Positions 1 through 7,214 are shown, counted from the first letter of the stretch. The stretch is 14,068 nucleotides of DNA from Bacillota bacterium (GCA_019137115.1 JAGVSV010000113.1:1-14068); one strand, 5' to 3'. Numbers and translations: made by a program. Notes: a model not told the origin generated them from the sequence alone.

Positions 1-1680
1 CATGCCTATGGCACATTGAGCTACAACCGGCAGCGCAAGTGCTGGATGATCCGTGGGGAGCCGGCGGTGACGGAGCTTGCCAAGCGCCTGTTTCCGGGCA
101 GTGACAAGGGCAAACGCGGCCTTGCGTACTTTACCGCACACCGCCGGGCGGTGGGTGACCTGAACTGGCTGATGCAGCGGTACCCATTGGACATTGCCCC
201 CAACGACCGCGACCGCTGGGAGAAAGCCATGGCACAGGCGCGCGCCTATGCCTATCACCGCGAGATGCTGCGCGGTGAGATGCCCGAGGTTGCCCTGCCC
301 GAGGGCGCATTTGTGGGCACCTTACGCTCGTTCCAGCAGCAGGGGCTGTCCTGGCTGTACCACACGCAGCGCGCGCTGCTGGCGGATGAAATGGGCCTGG
401 GCAAAACGGTGCAGTGCCTGGCTTGTCTGGCCGCGATGGGCGCGTTTCCCTGCGTGATCGTTGTGCCGCCGCACCTGATGCGCAACTGGCAGGTGGAAAT
501 TGCGCGCTTCGTGCGCATCAACGGCGCGCAAGCGCGTGTGCACACCCTGCAGGGGCTCAAGCCCTATCCCCTGCCCGAAGCGGATATCTACATCGTGCAT
601 TACCTGCTGCTGCGCGGCTGGAAGGAAGCGCTGGCGCGCTATGCCTTCCGCGCGGTGGTATTTGACGAGATTCAGGAGCTGAGGCACCGCGGCACCGAAA
701 AGTATTCGGCCGCCAGCCTGCTGTCGGACGCCAGCGACCGGGTGTTCGGGCTGTCGGGTACCCCGATCTACAACATGGGCGGCGAGATATGGAACGTGGT
801 GAACATCCTGGACTACCAGTTTTTGGGCGACTGGGAATCGTTCACCCGCGAGTGGTGCTATGGCTATGGCAAGGCCATCGTCATCAAGCCTGACCTGCTG
901 GGCGAGCACCTGCGCCGCGAGGGGCTGATGCTGCGCCGCACCAAGCAGGATGTGCTGCCCGAACTGCCGCCCAAGCGGCGCCTGGTGCAGGAGGTGGACA
1001 CGGACAGCCAGCTCTACCGCCAGCTGATGGAGCCGGTCATGGACCAACTGCGCCGCTGGCGGGAGGAAACCATGTCGCCGCCGGAGCGCGCGCTGCTGGA
1101 AGGGTCGATCTCCCAGGGCGAGCGGCAAGCCACGGGCATCGCCAAGGCGCTGTTCGTGTGCCAGTTCGTGCGCGCGCTGGTGGAAGGCGGCGAGCGCGTG
1201 CTGCTGTTTGCCCACCATCACGCGGTGATGGATATCTTTAGGCGCGACTTGCACCGCCTTTCCCCTGTGTTTATCACGGGCCGCGAAACCATGGACAGGA
1301 AACAGCAAAGCGTGGAGCGCTTTATGGACGGCGCTACGGACCTGTGCTGTGTGTCGCTGCGCGCGGCATCGGGGCTGAACCTGCAGCGGGCAACCTGCGT
1401 GGTGTTCGGCGAGCTGGACTGGTCGCCCGCCGTGCACAGCCAGGCCGAGGACCGCGCCCACCGCATCGGACAGCCGGATTCCCTGCTGTGCTATTATCTG
1501 GTCAGTCCGCAGGGCAGCGACGCGGACGTGCAGGAAGCGCTGGGTTTGAAGGTCAGCCAGTTTCTGGGGCTGATGGGCGAAGCGCCGCCCAGCGTGGCGG
1601 AAGAAGTACAATCCGCCACCATCGCGCGCCGGCACGTGGAACGCCTGCTGGCGCGGTCGCAAAACGAGTCTTTGATTTGA
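1..1680 (+). CDS. SNF2-family DEAD/DEAH helicase, 5' end missing
   Basis: ATP-dependent DNA translocase of helicase superfamily 2, SNF2 type. The frame is open from base 1 (His-Ala-Tyr-Gly-Thr, then a TTG at 16), so the true start probably lies left of the window. Numbering from that TTG, the visible motifs are Walker A DEMGLGKT (124-131), motif Ia around PPHLMRNW (151-158), Walker B DEIQ (217-220), motif III LSGTP (246-250), and the C-terminal motif VI EDRAHRIGQ (478-486), the SNF2 arginine-finger region. Both RecA-like lobes are therefore complete. Walker B reads DEIQ instead of the usual DEAH, as in some bacterial SNF2 proteins. The N-terminal stretch YNRQRKCWMIRG recalls the short substrate-recognition element ahead of SMARCAL1-like and phage SNF2 cores, but this is only a resemblance. 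The stop codon overlaps the -35 box of the ruv promoter, and no terminator separates it from ruvC 45 bases downstream. The family is sure; a fork- or junction-remodelling role is inferred from context. Confidence 0.9.
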   Translation, partial: HAYGTLSYNRQRKCWMIRGEPAVTELAKRLFPGSDKGKRGLAYFTAHRRAVGDLNWLMQRYPLDIAPNDRDRWEKAMAQARAYAYHREMLRGEMPEVALPEGAFVGTLRSFQQQGLSWLYHTQRALLADEMGLGKTVQCLACLAAMGAFPCVIVVPPHLMRNWQVEIARFVRINGAQARVHTLQGLKPYPLPEADIYIVHYLLLRGWKEALARYAFRAVVFDEIQELRHRGTEKYSAASLLSDASDRVFGLSGTPIYNMGGEIWNVVNILDYQFLGDWESFTREWCYGYGKAIVIKPDLLGEHLRREGLMLRRTKQDVLPELPPKRRLVQEVDTDSQLYRQLMEPVMDQLRRWREETMSPPERALLEGSISQGERQATGIAKALFVCQFVRALVEGGERVLLFAHHHAVMDIFRRDLHRLSPVFITGRETMDRKQQSVERFMDGATDLCCVSLRAASGLNLQRATCVVFGELDWSPAVHSQAEDRAHRIGQPDSLLCYYLVSPQGSDADVQEALGLKVSQFLGLMGEAPPSVAEEVQSATIARRHVERLLARSQNESLI

Positions 1681-1705
1681 CAAGGGCGAATGTGTGTTCT
1701 ATGAT
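1677..1705 (+). promoter_or_regulatory. sigma-A promoter of the ruvCAB-queA operon
   Basis: The sequence shows TTGACA (1677-1682), a 17-base spacer and TATGAT (1700-1705): a perfect -35 and a 5/6 -10 at ideal spacing. The -35 overlaps the TGA stop of the SNF2 gene. The predicted transcription start near 1712 leaves a leader of only about 14 bases, just enough to hold the AAGGAGG ribosome binding site of ruvC. Confidence 0.75.
1687..1700 (+). promoter_or_regulatory. probable LexA (SOS) box in the ruv promoter
   Basis: CGAATGTGTGTTCT agrees at 12 of 14 positions with the Gram-positive LexA consensus CGAACRNRYGTTYG; the mismatches are at positions 5 and 14. It lies in the spacer between the -35 and -10 boxes, so bound LexA would block RNA polymerase. 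ruvAB is a known SOS target in E. coli and B. subtilis, which makes the match functionally sensible. Binding itself is inferred. Confidence 0.65.
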
Positions 1706-1725
1706 CACGCGCGGAAGGAGGGCAT

Positions 1726-2220
1726 ATGCGCATCCTTGGCATTGACCCCGGGCTGGCGACGATGGGCTGGGGCGTTGTAGACATGGTGGGCGGCAACCCG
1801 TCCTACATTGCCCATGGCGTGATCACCACAACGCCGGACACGGCGTTCCCACAACGGCTGGTGTCCATACGCCGGGACGTGGAAGCGCTTTTGTCCACCT
1901 ATCTCCCGGATGAAATCGTGTTTGAGGAGCTGTTCTTTGCCCGCAATGTGACCACCGCCTTTACGGTGGGCGCCGCTCGCGGGGTGGCCATCACGGCGTG
2001 CGCCGCCTATACAAATCAGCTGTTTGAATATACGCCCATGCAGATCAAGCAGGCGGTGGTGGGGTACGGCCATGCCGAAAAGCATCAGGTACAGCAGATG
2101 CTCAAGATGATCCTGCGGCTTTCGGAAATCCCCCGCCCCGACGACGCTGCCGATGCGGTTGCCGCCGCGGTCACGCATGCGCACGCCGGGCGCGCGAGCG
2201 ATCAATTCCGCATGAAATAG
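1726..2220 (+). CDS. ruvC: Holliday junction resolvase RuvC
   Basis: Endonuclease that nicks two opposing strands of a Holliday junction, ending recombinational repair together with RuvAB. The protein is 164 aa, the normal size. The four acidic metal ligands of the RNase H-like fold are in place: D7 in GIDPG, E67 in the FEELFF segment, and D140 and D143 in DDAADA (the counterparts of E. coli D7, E66, D138 and D141). The ATG at 1726 follows the strong ribosome binding site AAGGAGG (1715-1721) with a 4-base spacer. It is first in the ruvC-ruvA-ruvB-queA operon, 8 bases ahead of ruvA, behind a strong promoter with a probable LexA box. An SNF2 helicase gene lies just upstream; in many Firmicutes I would expect a YebC-type gene at this place. 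Nothing looks damaged. Confidence 0.97.
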   Translation: MRILGIDPGLATMGWGVVDMVGGNPSYIAHGVITTTPDTAFPQRLVSIRRDVEALLSTYLPDEIVFEELFFARNVTTAFTVGAARGVAITACAAYTNQLFEYTPMQIKQAVVGYGHAEKHQVQQMLKMILRLSEIPRPDDAADAVAAAVTHAHAGRASDQFRMK

Positions 2221-2228
2221 AGGACGCC

Positions 2229-2840
2229 ATGTACGCTTTTATTGAAGGAACGGTTGAGGCCAAGTCGCTGACGGAGATCATCATCGCCGCCGGTGGCATC
2301 GGCTACCGAATCCTGTGCACCACCACGACGCTGTCGGGCGCCCCGGCCATCGGGGAAACGATGCGCGTGTACACCTTTTTGAACGTCCGGGAGGACGCGC
2401 TGGAGCTGTTCGGCTTTTTCACCCAGGAGGAGCGCAGCTTGTTTTTGAAGCTCACCGGTGTGTCCGGCATCGGCCCGCGCACCGCGCTGGGCATCGTGGG
2501 CAGCATGCCCATTGACGATCTGAAGCTGGCGGTGGTCACCGGCGACATTGCGATGCTCTCCCGCGCGCCCGGCGTGGGGCGCAAAACCGCCGAGCGCATC
2601 GCGCTGGAGCTCAAGGACAAGTTTGCGCCGGAGGATCTGATGAGCAACAGCCTGGTCGTGCCCGCAATGGGCGCCACCGGTACCGGCAGCGCGCAGGAGG
2701 CGCTGCTGGCGCTGATCTCCCTGGGCTATACGCAAGCAGAAGCCGCGCGGGCCATCTCACAGGCACAGCAAAGCGAAGGGCCGAACGCCACGCCCGACCA
2801 GCTGGTGCGCGCTGCCCTGCGCGGCATGCTGAAAGGATAG
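2229..2840 (+). CDS. ruvA: Holliday junction branch migration protein RuvA
   Basis: Tetrameric junction-binding subunit of the RuvAB branch-migration motor: it holds the four-way junction open and docks two RuvB rings. The 203-aa length is typical. Domain I is the OB-fold with the characteristic start MYAFIEGTVE (1-10). Domain II has two helix-hairpin-helix motifs, GVSGIGPRTA (77-86) and APGVGRKTAE (113-122), which bind the DNA backbone. A low-complexity linker (about 135-154) leads to domain III (about 155-203), the RuvB-binding three-helix domain with LISLGYTQAEA. The ATG at 2229 has a ribosome binding site AGAGGA (2219-2224) overlapping the ruvC stop. The ruvB start follows after one base, so translation is probably coupled. 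Confidence 0.98.
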   Translation: MYAFIEGTVEAKSLTEIIIAAGGIGYRILCTTTTLSGAPAIGETMRVYTFLNVREDALELFGFFTQEERSLFLKLTGVSGIGPRTALGIVGSMPIDDLKLAVVTGDIAMLSRAPGVGRKTAERIALELKDKFAPEDLMSNSLVVPAMGATGTGSAQEALLALISLGYTQAEAARAISQAQQSEGPNATPDQLVRAALRGMLKG

Positions 2841-2841
2841 T

Positions 2842-3897
2842 ATGGACGCTGACCGTTTGATTGCGCCCGGCACACAGCCGGATGACCTGGAAACCGACGT
2901 TTCGCTGCGCCCCAAAACGCTGCGCGAATATGTCGGACAGCAGAAGGTGCGGGAGAACCTGAGCATCTATATCGAGGCCGCATTGCAGCGCCGCGACGCG
3001 CTGGACCATATCCTGCTGTACGGCCCGCCGGGGCTGGGCAAAACGACGCTGGCGTTTATTATTGCCTCCGAAATGGGGCAGAGCATCCGCATTACCTCCG
3101 GGCCCGCGATTGAGCGTCCGGGCGATCTCGCTTCGATTTTGACCAACCTGAACGCTGGTGACATCCTGTTCATCGATGAAATCCACCGCCTGTCCCGCGC
3201 GGTGGAGGAAGTGCTGTACCCCGCGATGGAGGATTACGCGCTGGATCTGATGATCGGCAAGGGGCCAACCGCGCGTTCGATGCGCCTGGAGCTGCCCCGA
3301 TTCACGCTGGTGGGCGCTACCACGCGCGCCGGACAGCTTTCCGCCCCGCTGCGTGACCGCTTTGGCATGCTGTTCCGGCTGGAGCTGTATACGCCGGATG
3401 AGCTGGCGCTGATCCTACAACGCTCCGCGCGCATCCTGAACATGCCGGCGGATGAGGACGGCATCCGGGAAATCGCCGGACGTTGCCGGGGCACGCCGCG
3501 CATCGCCAACCGGATGCTCAAGCGCGTGCGCGATTTTGCGCAGGTGCGCGCTGGTGGGCGGGTGACGCGCCAGGTGGCGCATGACGGCCTGGACCTGATG
3601 GATGTTGATCGCCTGGGGCTGGACCGTGTCGACCGCAATGTACTTTTGACCATGATTGACAAGTTTACCGGCGGCCCGGTGGGCCTTGATACCCTGGCGG
3701 CTTCCACTGGCGAGGACGCGATCACCATTGAGGACGTGTACGAGCCGTACCTTTTGCAGCTGGGTTTTATCCAGCGCACGCCGCGCGGCCGCGTGGCAAC
3801 CGAGGCCGCGTACCGCCACCTGAACCGCACGCCGCCTGCCTCCGCGCAGGGCGATCCCAACGCCGCCCAACTGGGCTTCCTTGATGAAAACACGTGA
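2842..3897 (+). CDS. ruvB: Holliday junction branch migration ATPase RuvB
   Basis: AAA+ ATPase that forms hexameric rings around two arms of a RuvA-bound junction and pumps DNA through it. At 351 aa it is near the usual length, with a slightly long, Ala/Pro-rich C-terminal tail. Visible motifs are Walker A GPPGLGKT (61-68), Walker B with DEIH (112-115), sensor 1 GATTRAG (158-164), the arginine finger R171 in the LRDRFG segment, and sensor 2 in RGTPRIANR (216-224). A winged-helix domain follows, with the typical GGPVGLDTLA and IEDVYEPYLLQLGFIQRTPRGR segments near 275-315. The start lies one base after the ruvA stop, and its ribosome binding site AAAGGA (2832-2837) sits inside the end of ruvA. 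The last 14 bases overlap queA. Confidence 0.98.
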   Translation: MDADRLIAPGTQPDDLETDVSLRPKTLREYVGQQKVRENLSIYIEAALQRRDALDHILLYGPPGLGKTTLAFIIASEMGQSIRITSGPAIERPGDLASILTNLNAGDILFIDEIHRLSRAVEEVLYPAMEDYALDLMIGKGPTARSMRLELPRFTLVGATTRAGQLSAPLRDRFGMLFRLELYTPDELALILQRSARILNMPADEDGIREIAGRCRGTPRIANRMLKRVRDFAQVRAGGRVTRQVAHDGLDLMDVDRLGLDRVDRNVLLTMIDKFTGGPVGLDTLAASTGEDAITIEDVYEPYLLQLGFIQRTPRGRVATEAAYRHLNRTPPASAQGDPNAAQLGFLDENT

Positions 3898-4924
3898 CTT
3901 TCACTATGACCTGCCCGCCCATCTGATCGCCCAGCACCCGGCAGAACCCAGGGACGCAAGCCGCATGCTGGTGTGCAACACCGATAATGATCGGCTGCTG
4001 GACAGCATGTTCCGCGCGTTCCCTTCCTATCTGCGGCGTGGCGATGTGCTGGTGGTCAATCACTCCAAGGTCATTCCCGCGCGCTTGATGGGCGTCAAAT
4101 CCGACACCGGCGTGCCAGTGGAGTTGTTGTTGCTGCGCAGGCAGGATCAGCATCGCTGGGAAGCGCTGGTGCGACCGGGGCGCAGACTTAGGGAAGGCGC
4201 GCGGGTCCTATTTGGCGACGGCAAACTGACGGCGGTAATCGGCGAAACAACTTCTGCCGGTGGCCGGATCGTGCGTTTTGTGTACGATGGTGTGTTTGAG
4301 GAAATCCTGGACGCGCTGGGTGAAATGCCGCTGCCGCCCTATATCTACGAACAGCTTCGGAACAAGGACGAATATCAGACGGTGTATGCCCGGTTTGACG
4401 GCAGCGCGGCAGCGCCGACGGCGGGGCTGCATTTTACCGGACAGACGCTTGAGGAGATACGCGCCCGGGGCGTGGATGTCGTGCCCATTCTGCTGCATGT
4501 GGGGCTGGGCACCTTCCGCCCGGTAAAGGCGGAGGATGTGTCCCAGCACGTGATGCACGCGGAGTATTATGAGGTAACGGCGGAGGCGGCCCAGCGCATC
4601 AACCAGGCGCATCTTCAAGGTGGCCGCGTGGTTTGCGTGGGCACCACCTGTGTACGCACGCTGGAAACGGTGGCGGATACCCAGGGGCGCATCCAGGCGG
4701 GCAGCGGCATGACGGATATCTTTATCAAGCCCGGCGACACGATCAAAGCCGTGGACATGTTGCTGACCAACTTCCATCTGCCAGAAAGCACGCTGCTGAT
4801 GCTGGTGTCCGCCATGATGGGCACGCAGCGCACGCTGGACGCGTACAAAGAAGCGGTATCCCTGCAATACCGCTTCTTCAGCTTTGGCGATTGTATGCTG
4901 TTGGGGCCTTCTCTGATCCAATAA
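3884..4924 (+). CDS. queA: S-adenosylmethionine:tRNA ribosyltransferase-isomerase QueA
   Basis: Transfers and rearranges the ribosyl part of SAM onto preQ1 at position 34 of tRNAs with a GUN anticodon, giving epoxyqueuosine. The 346-aa protein starts MKTRDFHYDLP, matching the conserved QueA beginning, so I choose the ATG at 3884 over the TTG at 3881. Family blocks in order are VVNHSKVIPARL (57-68), EMPLPPYI (147-154), YQTVYAR (164-170), AAPTAGLHFT (176-185), HVGLGTFRPV (205-214), TNFHLPES (295-302) and YRFFSFGDCMLL (329-340). It overlaps the end of ruvB by 14 bases and has no clear ribosome binding site, so it probably relies on translational coupling. The common partner tgt does not follow; the next gene is rpsT on the other strand. 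The rpsT terminator overlaps the queA stop codon. Confidence 0.97.
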   Translation: MKTRDFHYDLPAHLIAQHPAEPRDASRMLVCNTDNDRLLDSMFRAFPSYLRRGDVLVVNHSKVIPARLMGVKSDTGVPVELLLLRRQDQHRWEALVRPGRRLREGARVLFGDGKLTAVIGETTSAGGRIVRFVYDGVFEEILDALGEMPLPPYIYEQLRNKDEYQTVYARFDGSAAAPTAGLHFTGQTLEEIRARGVDVVPILLHVGLGTFRPVKAEDVSQHVMHAEYYEVTAEAAQRINQAHLQGGRVVCVGTTCVRTLETVADTQGRIQAGSGMTDIFIKPGDTIKAVDMLLTNFHLPESTLLMLVSAMMGTQRTLDAYKEAVSLQYRFFSFGDCMLLGPSLIQ

Positions 4925-4944
4925 AAAAGCCGCATCGCTGCGGC
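4923..4944 (-). terminator. rho-independent terminator of rpsT
   Basis: On the minus strand a 6-bp perfect GC-rich stem (GCCGCA/TGCGGC, 4929-4944) with a 4-base loop is followed by six T (4928-4923). It begins 7 bases after the rpsT stop. On the plus strand the hairpin lacks a T tract, so it should end queA transcripts poorly. The T tract overlaps the queA stop codon at 4922-4924. Confidence 0.8.
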
Positions 4945-4951
4945 ATGGGCG

Positions 4952-5218
4952 TTACGCCTGTGTGGCTTTGTGGAGCGCCTTGGCCATGCGGGCCTTCTTG
5001 CGGTTGGCGGTGTTCTTATGAACAATCCCTTTCGCAACGGCTTTGTCCATCACGGATGCGGCTTTGACCAGCTCCTGCTGGGCGCCGCCATCGGCCGATG
5101 ACATGGCGGTGGTGAACCGCTTGACGGCCGTCTTGACCTGTGACTTCACCATGCGGTTGCGCAGGTTCTTTTTCTTGTCGGCGTTCACGCGCTTGATGGC
5201 TGACTTAATGTTTGGCAA
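4952..5218 (-). CDS. rpsT: 30S ribosomal protein bS20
   Basis: Small basic protein that binds 16S rRNA early in 30S assembly. The 88-aa product starts MPNIKSAIKRVNADKKKNLRN, the hallmark S20 N-terminus, and is Lys/Arg/Ala-rich throughout, ending KKARMAKALHKATQA. The start codon is TTG (5218-5216), chosen because the S20 N-terminus begins there and a strong ribosome binding site lies 7 bases upstream. E. coli rpsT also starts with UUG, where the weak start is part of autogenous control; whether that applies here is unknown. The gene stands alone: its own promoter upstream, its own terminator downstream, convergent with queA. In many Firmicutes rpsT sits elsewhere, near holA, gpr and lepA, so this location is unusual in my experience. 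Confidence 0.97.
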   Translation of the reverse strand: MPNIKSAIKRVNADKKKNLRNRMVKSQVKTAVKRFTTAMSSADGGAQQELVKAASVMDKAVAKGIVHKNTANRKKARMAKALHKATQA

Positions 5219-5225
5219 CTTCTTT

Positions 5226-5233
5226 CACCTCCT
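5226..5233 (-). promoter_or_regulatory. ribosome binding site of rpsT
   Basis: AGGAGGTG on the minus strand, near-perfect complement of the 16S rRNA tail, 7 bases ahead of the TTG start. It confirms that the TTG is the true start. Confidence 0.85.
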
Positions 5234-5263
5234 GCCATGCTTCGGTTTGAGCAAGCGGAAATC

Positions 5264-5292
5264 ATATTACCATTGCGCGGCAAGGTTTGCAA
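5264..5292 (-). promoter_or_regulatory. sigma-A promoter of rpsT
   Basis: On the minus strand: -35 TTGCAA (5292-5287), a 17-base spacer, and -10 TAATAT (5269-5264) preceded by TGG, an extended -10 motif. The predicted start near 5257 gives a leader of about 39 bases before the rpsT TTG. Confidence 0.55.
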
Positions 5293-5338
5293 GCGCAAAA
5301 CCACATCTGCGCAAGAGAAATCGAAAATTCGGTATCGA

Positions 5339-6043
5339 TTACCCGCCGGTGATCACGCGCACGAAAAATCCGTCGTTGCCAAAGTGCCCGGCCAACTGGC
5401 TGCCCGCCATCAGCTCGTCAAACCCCTCAATCGGCATGGCGGTGGAAATCAACGGCACCAGCAGCAGCAACAGATAGATAAACCCCGCGCCCCGCACAAA
5501 TCCGAACGCCGCGCCGGCCAGCCAGTCCAGCTGGCGGAGGATCGGAAAGCGGAACACATGCTGAATGATGCTGATCAAAATCGAGATGATGATGTACACC
5601 GCGGCAAACGCCAACAGATAGCCCAGCACCTGCAGGGCGGCTGCCACAATGGTGTTGGACACATAGTCATTGACCGTGCGCAGCCCTTCCTGCGCAAAGG
5701 TTTGTCCCAGCAGGTTGTCGCGCAGCACATCGGCCAATGGCTTGGGCAGCGCCACGCTGTTGAGCACCGTTTCCACCGTACCCTGGCTGATGCCCGACAC
5801 CTGGGAGGTGGCCAGGTCAAAGTCACCCACGCGCGCCACGGCGTCGGTGATGTTGGCCAGGTTTTCGCGGATCCAGTCAATCCCGGTCAGCCAGGCGGCG
5901 GCCGCCGGGCCCAACAGGAACGCGGCGCCCACGGCCACCACCATGCCCACGGCGTTGGAAATGGTCTGGAGAAAGCCCCTGCTGGCGCCGTACACCACGC
6001 TGATACCAATGGTGAACAAGATCACAATGTCAATGACGTTCAC
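5339..6043 (-). CDS. CvpA family membrane protein
   Basis: Integral membrane protein of the CvpA/colicin V production family. The name comes from E. coli cvpA; the molecular job in Firmicutes is not settled, with roles proposed in envelope integrity. The 234-aa protein shows an N-terminal segment NVIDIVILFTIGISVVYGASRGF (about 2-24) with the family's small-residue, G-R-G-F pattern. A second hydrophobic segment lies at about 31-52, then a roughly 80-residue hydrophilic stretch, then segments near 138-163 and 176-200. The start is GTG at 6043, fixed by AAAGGAG (6056-6050) 6 bases upstream. It is second in an operon, 22 bases after the DUF5711-like gene. No good terminator is visible between its stop and the rpsT promoter, so some read-through into rpsT is possible. 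Confidence 0.8.
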   Translation of the reverse strand: MNVIDIVILFTIGISVVYGASRGFLQTISNAVGMVVAVGAAFLLGPAAAAWLTGIDWIRENLANITDAVARVGDFDLATSQVSGISQGTVETVLNSVALPKPLADVLRDNLLGQTFAQEGLRTVNDYVSNTIVAAALQVLGYLLAFAAVYIIISILISIIQHVFRFPILRQLDWLAGAAFGFVRGAGFIYLLLLLVPLISTAMPIEGFDELMAGSQLAGHFGNDGFFVRVITGG

Positions 6044-6049
6044 AGAATG

Positions 6050-6056
6050 CTCCTTT
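6050..6056 (-). promoter_or_regulatory. ribosome binding site of the CvpA-family gene
   Basis: AAAGGAG on the minus strand with a 6-base spacer to GTG at 6043; it supports the GTG start, for which no ATG alternative lies nearby. Confidence 0.8.
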
Positions 6057-6065
6057 GCATGCGGC

Positions 6066-7175
6066 CTATGGCAGCGTCACGGCATAGACATCCATGCCGC
6101 TGCTGACAAGCGCCACACCGTTGGAAAGCCTGCCCACAAAGCCGGTCACCGGGTCCCGGATGTCATCCAGCCGCACGGCCGAGAACCGCTGGGCGGACAC
6201 ATCCGCCTGGTACAGCGTGTCCTTCGAGAACGCGAACAGCGTGTTGCCGCGCAGACCCGCGCCCACGCAGTTGTCCGGCAACGTGTAACGCATGTCCCGG
6301 TTGCCCCACAGCACGCGCAACTCGGTGATGCGCTGTTCCTGGGTGGTCTGCATGACCGGGGCAAACAGCATCAGCGCGTCGCGCCCGGACATGTTGTGGT
6401 CAATCAGCTGCCAGCCATACACCAGCTGGGACGCGTTGGGCGTGATCGTGCCGCGGTAATCATACCGGTTGATCTGCCGGGTGTTGACCACGTTGAGCTT
6501 GTCGCCGGCGTACAGCACGGCGTAGGTGATCTCCTCCCCCAGCTCCACCTCGCCGGTGCTCATCGCGCCCACGCGGAAAATGTTCATCACCGTCATGGGC
6601 GCCACACCGTATACATCCAGCGCGGTCGTCCACAGGTACTCCCCATTCTCAAAGAAACCCATGTCCAGGATGATCTTGTCCTCATAAGCCACGGTTTCGG
6701 AGTCTACCCCCAGGCCATTGACGTCCTTGACCATTAGCGTAGGGCCGACCAGATCGCCCACGGCGGCCGCCACATACTGGGTGCCCGGGCGCGCAAACTG
6801 GATGGTGTCGGTCAGCCGGTCATTGTAGCTGACCCGACCGTTGCGGTCCAGGATGTGCAGTTGCTCGCCTACCCAGACGGACACCAGCGAGTCGCTGACC
6901 GAAAACCCGGCACCGGTTCCCACCATGTACTTCCACAGCTCGCTGCCGTTAGCGCTTAAGCAAAAGATGGTGGTGCCGTCGTAGCACAGCACGCGGTCGC
7001 CAAAGGGCGTCACCTGCTGGGTGACCACGCAGCGCAGCTTGCGGGCAGACAGCCTGCGCGCCGCGCCGCCAAACGCGCCGCTCAGATAGAGTACCAGCAG
7101 CACGAGCAGCACCACAGCCGGAATCACCCAGTAATTTCTGAATTTGGGCCTGTTCCCTGTCTGGTAGCGCTGCAT
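6066..7175 (-). CDS. DUF5711-like membrane-anchored beta-propeller protein
   Basis: Function unknown. The 369-aa protein has a short basic N-terminus, one membrane helix (about 15-33, VIPAVVLLVLLVLYLSG), and then an extracellular region rich in short beta-strand repeats. Segments such as GDRVLCYDGTTIFCLSANGSELWKY and EQLHILDRNGRVSYNDRL look like PQQ/WD40-type propeller blades. This matches the layout of DUF5711 proteins of Clostridia, by recollection, not by search. The start at 7175 is chosen over an in-frame ATG at 7214: that ATG abuts the -10 box and would not be transcribed, while 7175 has GGGAGGA 5 bases upstream. It is first in an operon with the CvpA-family gene. A fixed beta-propeller next to a CvpA-type membrane protein suggests a surface scaffold or sensor pair, which is inference. 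Confidence 0.7.
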   Translation of the reverse strand: MQRYQTGNRPKFRNYWVIPAVVLLVLLVLYLSGAFGGAARRLSARKLRCVVTQQVTPFGDRVLCYDGTTIFCLSANGSELWKYMVGTGAGFSVSDSLVSVWVGEQLHILDRNGRVSYNDRLTDTIQFARPGTQYVAAAVGDLVGPTLMVKDVNGLGVDSETVAYEDKIILDMGFFENGEYLWTTALDVYGVAPMTVMNIFRVGAMSTGEVELGEEITYAVLYAGDKLNVVNTRQINRYDYRGTITPNASQLVYGWQLIDHNMSGRDALMLFAPVMQTTQEQRITELRVLWGNRDMRYTLPDNCVGAGLRGNTLFAFSKDTLYQADVSAQRFSAVRLDDIRDPVTGFVGRLSNGVALVSSGMDVYAVTLP

Positions 7176-7180
7176 CAAGT

Positions 7181-7187
7181 TCCTCCC
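7181..7187 (-). promoter_or_regulatory. ribosome binding site deciding the DUF5711-like start
   Basis: GGGAGGA on the minus strand, 5 bases before ATG 7175. The alternative ATG at 7214 has no such site; TATAAT lies directly before it. Confidence 0.85.
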
Positions 7188-7214
7188 GGTTTGTGTTGTC
7201 CCATTTGCCCGCAT

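Noticed and set aside
322..1683. 453-codon open frame on the minus strand opposite the SNF2 gene
   Set aside because: His/Gln/Arg-rich composition with no domain, typical of antisense frames in GC-rich genes; the plus strand carries a full set of SNF2 motifs.
5319..5340. Inverted repeat AATCGA/TCGATT just after the CvpA-family stop, considered as a terminator
   Set aside because: Only six AT-rich pairs around a 10-base loop, followed by TCTCTT and not a clean T run; too weak to call.
5237..6737. Overlapping plus-strand frames opposite the CvpA-family and DUF5711-like genes
   Set aside because: Low-complexity products and no ribosome binding sites; they mirror the GC-rich codon pattern of the real minus-strand genes.
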